Assembly: GCA_949710005.1 (NCBI GenBank)
Contig: OX453285.1
Coordinates: forward strand, 23,171,502-23,235,501
DNA from: Ricordea florida
Lineage: Eukaryota > Cnidaria > Anthozoa > Corallimorpharia > Ricordeidae
Reading direction: 5' to 3'
DNA length: 64,000 bases
This document shows positions 25,701 through 37,307 of the stretch, in pieces. Numbering within the stretch: position 1 is the stretch's first letter; every line of letters begins with the position of its first letter. Made by a program: the position numbers and the translations under genes. A model generated the notes under the pieces. It was not told the origin of the DNA. It did not search any database and saw nothing but the letters and a program-made list of their open reading frames with translations.

Positions 25701-28700
25701 GTTCGCTTCGAGGCAACGGAAGCAGAGTTTAGCCTTTAGAATCCATTCGGACTTTCCTTCTAAGGTCTTCTCACTGAAAGCCTTGCATTCTGTTAGGGTG
25801 TGTCCCTTGCGCTTATGAAAGGGGCAGTACTTCTCTTGCCCTTGGTTGGCATCCGTTTTGAGCACTCTCCTCACAACGGTGTTGGATCTTGGACTGTTGG
25901 CTTTCTTCGGTTTGTCGATACAGTATTTCGAGATAGTAGAGCTCTGAACGCCGCTCGCTATAACATTTGGGTGACTTTTCATCTTAGCTTGCTTCTGAAC
26001 CATTGACGCGAACTCGTCGAAACCAGGATATCTGTCTTGATGCTTTGCGGCATGCTTAATGATTTCCTTTCCCCACCTTGATCGCAGGGAGGTCGGGAGC
26101 GACTCGATGACAGGTCGTAGGACACTCGGGTAATTCAAACAGCCGAGTCCCGGCAGGTACTCCAGTTGACTTCTCACATCAGCGCAGAGATCAGCAAAGG
26201 TCTGCAATCCTGTTGAGTCTTCTTCCCGAAACTTTGCCGTTTCTGTCAGGCGTTCCAAGAGGATGTTGGTGATTGCAGCAGTGTTCCCGAAGCGTGTCTC
26301 AAGCTCTTCCCAGAGGCATTTAAGGACTTTAGCCGGATCCTCGTGCTGCCTACGGCGGAAGTTGTCTACCACATCCTGTGCTGGTCCGGTGGTGAAATTT
26401 CTGAGATAGTTCATCTCCTGAGGTGCTGAGACATCTGCGTCTGCAACCATGGCCTTGAAGGATTGTTTCCAGGGATGAAAGAGAGTTACGTCGCCACCGA
26501 AGGTGTCCGGGTGACACTTTGGGAGGTTCTGTCTCGAGATTTCTGCCACCAACCGCTGATTCGTTGCTGCAAATGTTTCGAAGAGGCTGTAGTCTTCCCT
26601 AGGGGTAGAAGTGACGATTGGCCATTTTCGTATGCCTTGTTGAGATATCGCTACAGGGGTGTTGGTGTTCACCGCAGCTGGGTCTCCGTACGTGTTCTGC
26701 TGCAGGGGAGATTCAGCATCTTTGGGGAGTACTGGAAGCCTTTGCTGCTGGTGTCCGAGGGAGTGCTGACCGTCTGTCGGTGGCTGTTGCTTCTCTAGAG
26801 GGTGTGGTTCGACTGCAGCTGAAGCAGCTCGTTGGTTCCGTACCCATGATTCAACGCGGTCTGTGATTTCAGCGGGATCTTTAATTTCCTGAAGACCGAC
26901 CTCTGCTGGGTCTTCGTCTGCTCTTATGGCGTCGTCGAGTGCCTGTAATTTCGCGTTGGCGATAGCTTCGGCTCTCTCTGCCTTCATATAGGCTACTTCA
27001 CGGTCGTGTCGTGCTCGTTGCTCTTCTTGACGTCGTTTCTCGTCTGCCTCCTGCAGTCTTCTTGCAGTTTCCTTTTCGACGATCATTCTGTCGTATTCGG
27101 CTTGCTTCCGAGCTGCGGCTGCTTCGGCTAAGGCTCTTTGTCTCGCCACGCTTGAAGACGACGATGCGCGGGAGACAGAGGTGCACTTCGTCCCTTTAGA
27201 AACCTGAGACGCTTTATCGTCGAGGTGAATATTTTCTTCGGTGAGCGCTCGTGCACGCTCTAAGATGCTGAATTCGTTCGTAATCCGCGCTTCTTCGGTG
27301 TAATCCCCCCAGTTATCTTGCTGAAAAAGTTCGCCGAGTTCGTCGATTGATCGCTTATATCGGTCGGAGGCGGTGCGTATCGCTTGTAGCCCTTCGCTGC
27401 TTAATTTTCCCCTGTCCGTCTTTAAAGAGCCATATAACTCCTGGAGGGCTCGTGCATTCCTGTCTACTTCTTGTCTTTTACCGTCGACGGCGTTTTGTAG
27501 GGCTTTCCGTGAGAGGAAACGTTGGCGTTTTGTATCGGTCAAGATTTCTTTCGCTCCGTGCGTTGTGAGACTCATTTTACAGTAGGAATCCTTCCATGTA
27601 AACAGACGATCGCTCGCTTCTTGTACTCCTTTACTCTAGACAATCGTGCTGCTGTTTCGGTCAATCGGGTCGTCCGATCGCGATCTCCAGTGGTTATAGT
27701 CGCCGGCAACTCCAACTTACACTCCGTACAATGCCAGATTTTTCACTGTTGCGTCCCCGGGGCGATGTTTCAAATCGAATGGAGACGCTAGTGACAACCA
27801 GTGTGCTACGCAATAGGTTTATTGGATCACACACGGTGAAAACTAAAATAAATGATTACAATAATTAAAAGAACATCTTATACTTAAAAATTGAAAACAT
27901 GGCATGGAAATAACGAGAAGAAAAAAGCGAAAAAACTTACATCTGGTAGGCGTACGCTCCGAACAAAGAGGATTGATTCGAGCTACCGAGCACGTGCTGA
28001 GAAAGGACGCTAAGATATCAAATGGCGGTCTAATTTTAAATGAATGTGTCACGAACACAACATTTTGCATTTCTAGTTTTATAATATCATCCAATTTTTC
28101 AGCCGAAATTGCCATGTACATGGAATCTGTATCCATTTGTATCAACTCAAAATCCTTTCTATCAATATATTTATCAAGAAAATCGTAATAAAATTCCAAC
28201 ATGCGAAGTTTTGCTAGCTGATATACCGCGATACCACATTGATAGGGCCGGTCTATTATTATTTTACGTTTTCTTTTTTTTATTTCATATGTTTCATTTA
28301 TTTCTGTAAGATCTTCAAAGAATGTAGATCTTAATGCTTTTTCAACCTCATCCTCATCCTGAGTATAACTTATGTTCATGTGTTTTTCTTTATCTTCTAT
28401 CATTTTTCCGTAGAATGAATTTCCTTTTAGTTTGTTAGTATCAGCCAGTTCTTTACAGCCTTTATACTTTGGTTTTAATTTTTCAATCCATACTTTTATG
28501 TCTTTATTTTCTTCAATAATTTTAAATATATCAGGAAATTGATTTAATTCATTAGTAATTTTTACAACATCATCTATTTTATTTTTATCAAAAGCTTTAC
28601 TTACCTTTTCTAGCAAAACCTCAATATCCCCATCTCTTCTAGCGTTTGCTACTTCTTCGGGAAACCATTCAAATGGTGTTCCTGGTTTATACTTCAAAAT

Positions 28701-31700
28701 ATTGTGAATAGCTGTAATATTTAAACCATGATTAAGACACCATTCAATTACTAATGTATATAAAAATATCTTTTTTGTCTTTGTAACCCCTAGTAATTTT
28801 TTATTATCTTTTAGGTGTTTTCTCCCTGTAGCTTTTTGATATTCTTTCATGTGTTCGGGCACCAAATCTTCAGGAACGTTATCTACAATAAATAGCGGTG
28901 AGAACTCTTCAAACTTTTCTTTTAGGTTTTCTGGTACATTTATATCAACTTGGCAATATCCAAAAAGTTTACCATCAAGAATATCTTTACAAGTCTTCTT
29001 AATAAATTCAGGGTCTGTTGGGTTTTCAACCTCAATACATTCTTCTTTTCCACATGGCATTTTTTGACCTGCAGCGAAAAGATATAACGCATTTGCATCA
29101 TAACCAACAACTCTTACACAATTTTTAGGAAATTTATATTTATGAGAGCGAATCTTTGTTTTTCCACGCTCTGCATATCTCATAAATATTATACTGGGCC
29201 CCCCAACCATACCTGTTTTCAAAAGTTTATAAATCTTGTTTTTGTCGCATGTTTTACAATCTTTCATTATCTTGTAGCATTTTTCACAAAACCATTTATT
29301 ACAAAATTTACTACATTTATGAATACAGTATTGGCCAGGAGCGTATAATTCAGGCTCTCCTTTCTTTTTCATTTTTTTCATTTTTTGATATTTATTTAGA
29401 ACGTACATCATTGAGACTCCAGGGATAGAAACCGCGTCTTTTAATATATCGATTTCGTCTGGATAATACATTGCCCTTGTTTTTTCTAAAGCCTCTCTAA
29501 AGGGGATAACGTCGTGTAAGTTATACTCTCTCAACCAGTCTTTCATTGTAACACATCCCCTTTTTTTGAATTCACACTTAAAATCTTCATATTCTTCTAC
29601 GGTAATATTTTCTTTTTTCAAACTTGAGTAAAAGTCTTCATGTTTTACCGTCCCAATGTGAGAAAGCTTATCATAACTATCCAACCATTCATATGGAAAT
29701 ACAAGTTTTTTAGCTTCACAGTTGTTTGCTTTACACCACTTATCAAAAGAAAGCCCGGGTGCAAGGTAAGACATTACATCCAAGAATTTAAAATTTGGGG
29801 TTGACAAAAACATATATTTATTTGCATTTCTTGCAACAAAAATATCTTTAGTTTTATCAGTCATGATTTTTACAAAATGTATTTTAATCATATTAATATC
29901 ATACTTTCCACTATTGAAACCTAAAACAGGAACTTGATTACACCATCTTTCGTGTTCCTCTAAAACTTTCTTTGGTATAGAATCTTGGTCGGGTAATGAA
30001 TATTCTTTTTTAACCTTTTCAACAATCTTTTTTCTTCTCTTTTCTAAATTTTCAACAAATTCTTTTACAAGGGCATCAGGATTTGAATTTATAATAAATG
30101 TGGGTTCTTTTTCACGAGTGTCATGTATTGCAACACTAACCGGTATATGTGTTTGGTTAAAAGATAAATCATCAGTAATCTGTTGAAAATCTTTTTGTAA
30201 TATTGCCTCAAAATCATAACAAATAAAATCTGGGTACGGGATAAATTTCTTTTTTAAATTATCATATATTGATTGAGAATATATATTATATTTTAATGAT
30301 TGTAATACTTCATCGCATTCCCAAACCGATACAACATTATACCCTAAATCTTTCATAATCTTTTCTCTTTTAATAGTTGTATTATATTTAATTTTATCGC
30401 CACCTGAACATGGACAACCGTGCCATTTACAACCATAGAACTCAAAAACAGTATTTGTCTCAGGTTCGTATCCGTCCACCAAAAAAAGCTCTTTTTCACC
30501 ATACTTAACGCATCTTTCACCACCATGGCCACATAGAGCATGATGAATATGTTTACCTATTTTACTGACCTGTAGTTCAATCCATAAACAACCTAAATAA
30601 CTATATTGGGTATTACCACCATAAAAAACTTTTTCAGAGCTGTTGGGGATGTGTTTTATCTTTTTACCGGTGCATATTACTTGTGTTTTTCCTCCTTTAC
30701 AACTGTTATTTTTTACATGGTCACCAAGATAGTCATGACGGTTAAATATTTGTTTGCATCCTGCGCATTCCCATTTTTTGGTTAGCATCTCTATATCCTT
30801 TATGAAAAAACAGTGTCCGTCATAAATTCCAATAACTAAACTGGGTAATTTATCTTTGAACTGACCTTTGCCAAAAATTAGTTTCCAAATTTCATCGTTT
30901 TCTTTTTCTTTTTGTTCGTAAACTCGAATGTTAATAGAAAATATTTTTGCAATTTTCTCAAAATCAACAAGTTTTGTCGGTTTAACTTCTGAGATTTTCA
31001 ATTTTAGGTTATTATAAAAATTTCTGGCCAATTTCAGTGATAGTTTTTCTATGTATTTCTCAGGTCTTTCTTTGCCATCAATAATGTTCAATTTAATAGC
31101 CAGGCACCTCCAAAAGCACATATTATCATCCTTATTATCGACAGCGTAAAGACATTTTTTATTACGAAGATGGTCTGGTAATTTTCCACACCCAATTAGA
31201 GGCTCGTTACTGTGAATAACTTTTACTTTTACCTCTGTAAAAACAACACTCCCCTCATGAACACCTTTCTTATCAATTTTTTTTGACGGCGGCAAGTATG
31301 CTCTACTCCAAGCAATGCCTTCCAAACTCAATCTTTGTCCCTCACACCTCTCAATATAATCTTTTATTTCTGAAAGCATTGTAAAAGACCCCTCACCCCT
31401 AAATGTATGGGCATAATAAATTATTTCCCCCCTTCCTTTATTAATTAAACAGCTAAAACTGATAACGATTCTTGAACGCATTTCTATTTGCGGTTCCAAT
31501 TCATTATAAATAATTTCTGATAAATCATTATCTAGATCTCTCCTAATTTGAAAAATAGTTTCATTTCTTTCTGTGATATTTTGAAGGATGTCTCCATGTT
31601 CAGGAGTCCTTATTGGAAATATTCTAAGGGTTGATGTTCTTCGGCGTTTGGTTTTTTTGTCTTTTTTCCTCAATTCATCTCTCACACTATCAGATATATT

Positions 31701-34700
31701 TACCCCTTTTATAGGTTTGTTTTGTTTGTTATTAGTAAGTTTTATGATATTTTCATTAGTTAATTCTTCAAGCTTTTTGGAAAACTCTTCTTTATTCATC
31801 ACCCTAAACGAATAATTTTTCCAATTAAAAGTTTTGTTTGATGATTTTTTAGGTTTTATAAAAGTAGGTGCGAGTTTTCTTTTTTGAATATTTTTTCTTC
31901 GGACTGGAAGTTCATTTTCAAGTTTTGGTTGTTTCATATTTCTTTCTTGACTTTTTTCACGATGATACTTTTTTTGCCTCTTACGAGATTTTACATTATT
32001 CTTCATTTTTTCCCATTCATCTTCTCGTTCTGGCTTATTATTTTTTACATTATTTCTAGGAATTGGAAGTGGTGTATTTGGTTGGTTTTCTGGACGCACT
32101 GGTGTATTAATTAAAGCTTGAACAATTTCTTGAATATTATTTATGATTTCTGTAATATTATCCTTTACTTCAGTAATATTCCACAACGCCTCAATAAGTG
32201 GTTCTTTATTTATTCGATACCATTTTTCAATATTATACCATTTACCTAGTGGTCTCAATTGTTCCATTAATAATCCTCTTAATTCCTCCATTTTTTAAAA
32301 TTTATTTCAAATCTTTAAATCATAAAATCAAATATTTTTTTAAAATTTTTTTAATCAGCTCAAAAATCTCTGTTTAATTTTCTGACAAATCTCTGATAAA
32401 AGAAAAATCGGCTTTTGCAAACCATACGTAAAAATACTGGTAAAATTGGGCTATAAACTCACAGAAAACTTTAAGAAAAAAAAAATCAAAAAAATTTAAA
32501 AAAATTTTAAAAAAACCAACTTATTTTTACTGTACTATAGTAGTTCATTTTAAGTCCTTTTCAATTAATATCTACATTCATGTAAAATAAGTTCGCAATT
32601 TGCTTATTTTTAAGCGCGATGATTTTATTAATAAACCAGACTTGCTTATAAATGCACGTTGTAAAACAGTACGGACAGTTTCCATGAAAAAAGTCCACTG
32701 CACCAGAAGCCCATCACCCGTAGCCTCCATACACACTATATCCTTGAGTCAACCTTTGCTTGTATCTTTTTTATTTTTAGAACAGTCTCAAGAGAATATT
32801 TTGTGAGACGCTATCACTGGTTTGTGACTGCATGTGACGTAAAAGAACAACTTTGTTCTGATTGGACGGTACAATGCATTCGCGGGAATTCGAACGACTA
32901 AAAATAGAAAGATACGGGCAAAGGTTGTCTCCTAGGGTTTATAAGGGAGATGGAGGCTCCGGGTGATGGGCTCCTGACTGCACGTGTTCTTTCTTTCTCT
33001 TGTAGCTGCCAGTTGTGATTGGCTTAGCTTATATCGTTATCTCCGAGAAGTGGATGGAACACAGGTTACAAAAAACACGTGACTCAACCGCAGAAGATGA
33101 CGGGCGCACCTCCGAAGCCACAGAGACAAATGTAGAAGGTACAGTGTATTACCCTTTACATGGAGATCACAGCAATTGATGGCTTAATCAGTTTCTGATT
33201 GGTTTCTATCCTTTGGCTTATATATTCCCCAATCACACCAACTAAACATGTTTAGTTAAACCAACAGAATTTAAGCATGTTTAAGCTCTGGTGTGAACGG
33301 GGTATTAGGCTCGGAGCGTTGGGCAGAGCAGGTTTCGCTCACGAATTCTAGCTTTAACGTTAGAGAAAGCTTAAAACTATTCCATTCCGAAGCAAATTTA
33401 CTCATTGTGGTATAATCAGGAAAGGAACTTTGCATATTTGGCGAACCTGCGACAACTTTCGCCCTTGCATGCGTTTATTTAGACAGGGGTTTAGGATCGT
33501 GTTCCTGAACAAACTGGATAAACGATACAGTAATTCCGATCATGATGAAGTCAGCGACAGACAAATTGTTAACGTTTACAGACTCCTACTCACACACACT
33601 TCCTTTTACGTTTTTGTTAACATAAGTTGGTGCAAGATCGATTGTATATTCTTGAATTCATAAAGTTCGAACCTGTCAACTTGACAATATGTTGTTGTTG
33701 TTGTTATAGGGAGATGTTATTGTCTGCGACTGATGAGTAAATAATTTTTCCTTTCTTTTTCCTTCTGAAGGTTTAAGTGTCACTCGTGCAGAGGAGCATC
33801 TCAAGGGACCTAGCATATGCGACAATCCAAACAAGACGCAAATTCTTTGCATTACGTTTTGGACATCATTTTTAGTTTTTCTTTACGATGGGATGCAGGT
33901 AAGTCGGTCAAACTTTTACACCCTTTCACCCCCCTGCGACTCCCCACCCCTCTCTCCCTCGAGACTCCCCAACCCTCTCTCCCTCGAGACTTCCCACCCC
34001 TCTCTCCCTCGAGACGTCCCACCCCTCTTTCCCTCGAGACTCCCCGCCCCCTCTTTCCCTCGAAACTCCCAGCCCACTCTTTCCATTGAGACTCCCCACC
34101 CCTCTCTCCCTCGAGACTCCCCGCCCCTCTCTCCCTCGAGACTCCCCACCTCTCTCTCCCTCGAGACTCTCCACCCCACTCTCCTTCGAGACTCCCCACC
34201 TCTCTCTCCCTCGTGACTTTCCACCCCTCTCTCCCTCGCGACTTCCCACCCCACTCTCCCTTGAGACTCCTCACCTCTCGATCTCTCCCTCGAGACTTCC
34301 CACCTCTCTCTCCCTCGAGACTCCCGACCTCTCTCTCCCTCGAGACTCCCCACCCCTCTCTCCCTCGAGACTCCCCACCCCTCTTCCCCTCGAGACTTCC
34401 CACCCCTCTCTCCCTCGCAATTTCCCACCCCTCTCTCCCTCGCGACTTCCCACCTCTCTCTCCCTCGAGACTCCCTACCTCTCGATCTCTCCCTCGAGAC
34501 TCCCCACCTCTCTCTTCCTCGAGACTCCCCACCCCTCTGTCCCTCGAGACTTCCCACCACTCTTTCCCTCGAGACTTCCCACCCCTCTCTCCCTCGAGAA
34601 TTCCCACCCCTCTCTCCCTCGAGACTTCCCACCGCTCTCTCTCTCTCTCTTGAGACTTCCCACCCTTCCGTCTCTCCCTCGCGACTTCCCAGCCCTCTCT

Positions 34701-37271
34701 CCCTCGCGACTTCGCACTCCCGTCCCCTTCGAGACTCCCCACCTCCCCTCGCAGCACATGATATAGAAATATAGAGGAAAAAACGTTAAGTGGAACCTGA
34801 ACAATTTTTTTCATGTTTTTCAGGGTTCTTATGGGGGATATGTTTACACTTATGCTGTCAAAAGCTCGCTTCGTATGACATCTGCGCAAGGAGCTTTTCT
34901 TACCTCGGTGTTTTGGGTGAGTCCTTAAAAAAACTGCGGATATACTTTAAGTTAGCGCAAAGTTGCTCTATGCGACTTAATACGCGATGTAGTTACTTTT
35001 CATTTTGTGCAAAAAAAAAAGACTTTATTTATACAGGGTAGCACGTAATAGCCATAGGCTAATAACCTTGTGCCCCTAAATAAATCAAATAATTCAAAGG
35101 TCGACCACAACACCGGGGTCTACGTCCCCTACTCTTTTCGAACAGAGTTGTGGGATCTTTAACGTCCCATAAGAACAGCGCTGTGAGACGGGGCCTACGG
35201 TTTTTCGTCCTTATCCGAGAAGACTAGAATGTCTAACCATTTGCAGATGTCATACCAAAGGCAGCACATTCTCCTCAGTTATTATAAGACTTTGAGTGTT
35301 GGTCTGGCCGAGGTTTGAACTCACGACCTCAAGCTCAAGAGGCCGACGCTCTACCAACTGAGCTAACTGGGAAACCATCAAAGGCAAGGGTACTCGGCAA
35401 ATATTTGAGAGATGTGCCACTGAAGTGACCTGTCTTTTCTTTTTGTAGGGATCGCTTGCTTTAGGTCGCCTCATATCCATACCTATTGCCCTGTTCCTCT
35501 CGCCAGCGGTCATGCTTCTCGTAGATTTAGTAGGTGCCTTCATCCGTTAATTTTAGTTAGACAATTATTATTAGTATTGTTATTATTAGTATCGACATGT
35601 AAAGCGCAAGAATCTATATGCATATTCACATGCGCTATTTACAAACTCGTAGCAATAAAACAACACTAATAATAATAGTGCAATAGAATGATATATAAGT
35701 AAATATAACTATATAAATAAAAATTTAACTGCTATTAGAACCTTCACAAGAATTTTATCAAGAGATAAAAATGGGTTACGGTCACACTGTACAGTAAAAC
35801 AAACCGTACCACAGTACAGTACTGTTGAGTAGCTTTTCAAAGAATGATCACACTGCAGGTTTGATCCACAGATGAAAAAGATAGAACCACACTGTATAGT
35901 AAAAAAAACAGTATCACAGTACAGTACTGTTCAGTAGCTTTTCAAAGAATGATCACGTTGCAGGCTTGATCCACAGATGAAAATTAAAGAACCACACTGT
36001 ATAGTAAAACAAACAGTACCACAGTACAGTACTGTTCAGTAGCTTTTCAAAGACACACTTTATGAAATACATGTTATTCTTTGTAACATTCTATTTGTTT
36101 TGACTTAAGGTTGGTTGTTTGGTGTCAAGTTTACTGATGTTAGCCTTTAGAGCCAGTGAGGCTGCGCTGTGGATGGGTACCAGCACGTTTGGTCTTTTTA
36201 TGAGCAACGTGTTCCCCACAAGTGTGGCTCTTGCTGAGCAGTACTTCAATGTCACAGGTTAGCCAATTAGTGGAACGTTTTAAATCAGGTATCCCAACGA
36301 GCTGATTGAAATACGCGCCAGTACTTCCAGCGTCCCCCCTTTATTACCTAAGGCTTGAGCCCCCTTCCCCACAGATCCTCCATGACTGCATTGTGTATGG
36401 GTACCCCCATCTGTGAGCAGAGCCCCTTCCTGGACCTGCCGAGAATAGGAGATCTCGAACACCAGAACGTAGCACCACTTCCGTTGACACATTATCAGCT
36501 CTACAGTCCAGAACACTTTGTGTATATTTAATATGCGCTGTTGACCAAGATGGCTGCATGTTGACCAAGTTCTTCTTTTTGTTGTCCCGGTCAAAAAATG
36601 TAAAAACTAACGAGACCAGTATGCAGCCATCTTGACATTGAGCTTGGTAATTCATGTTCAGGATTTTTTAGATTGCCATCTATTTTTGTTTTATTTCGCG
36701 AGACAAAGCGGGACAAAGCGGGAAATCCCGCCAATTGGAGCCCACGAGGGGAACCAGCCACATATAACCATATACAAAAACAGCAAAATACGTGACTTGG
36801 AATTGCGTTTGACTCAATGTTTTTAAACATACGTTGTGATGTATATGTTGTAGTTCAATTTTATCCTTGGTTCAAATTTTATTTTCCTTTGTTTCAATTA
36901 TCATAAATCATTATCATAAATTACCATACCAGAAAACAAAGGAAAATAAAATTTGAACCAAGGAAAAAATTGAACTACGACATATATTTTCTCTCACGTT
37001 TTAGGTACCGTTACCTGTATGTTTGTGGTGAGTGCAGCTATCGGAGAGATGATTATTCCACTCATTGTTGGAAAAGTGTTTGACTACGTTGGAGCAGTGA
37101 GTTTCTTAGCTGAAGGATGCATCTTGTGTTTCGCTTCCTTTGGAGCCTACTTAGCTGTGTTGATCATGGGTAAAGGCTTCTCGTCTCATGGTGTCCCTAA
37201 CAAAACAGGTAAGTGTTTATCAGAATGTGAATATATCAAAAGTTCGCACAGATGAACTGCGGATGAAACGC

Positions 37272-37307
<36 letters not shown>

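Larger units (their letters stand above)
20996..28062 (-). mobile_element. BEL/Pao LTR retrotransposon nested in the Polinton polymerase gene
   Basis: Two 316-bp LTRs (20996-21311 and 27747-28062), starting TG and ending CA, read as identical. The direct repeat ttttg flanks the element at 20991-20995 and 28063-28067. One intact gag-pol frame fills the interior. Read on the - strand, a tggcattgtacgg stretch lies about 10 nt inside the 5' LTR and may be the primer-binding site. The lack of LTR divergence and of stops means a very recent insertion. Confidence 0.95.
5802..32544. mobile_element. Polinton/Maverick (adintovirus-like) element B, complete, with two nested insertions
   Basis: The element is bounded by inverted repeats of about 265 bp that begin actactatagtacag. 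They are flanked by the direct repeat tcatt at 5797-5801 and 32545-32549, and 5-6 bp duplications are usual for Polintons. It encodes the family hallmarks: pPolB, retrovirus-like integrase, A32-like packaging ATPase, major capsid protein and a probable minor capsid protein. The gross length is 26.7 kb. Subtracting the ISL2EU-like element (3.35 kb) and the BEL/Pao element (7.07 kb) leaves about 16.3 kb, within the family's 15-20 kb range. No adenovirus-type protease gene was recognised. Outer genes point inward from each end; the structural block is on the - strand. Confidence 0.93.

Noticed and set aside
5802..32544. Bacterial or phage island
   Set aside because: Flanked by split host exons with matching phase, and built of eukaryotic Polinton genes; nested elements carry spliceosomal introns.
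5802..32544. Adenovirus-type cysteine protease gene
   Set aside because: Looked for in the translated genes; none shows a convincing His-Cys pattern of that family, so none is annotated.
33852..34889. Long open frames (up to 345 codons) on both strands
   Set aside because: They lie in the 25-bp minisatellite; a period that is not a multiple of three with no stop-forming units keeps all frames open.
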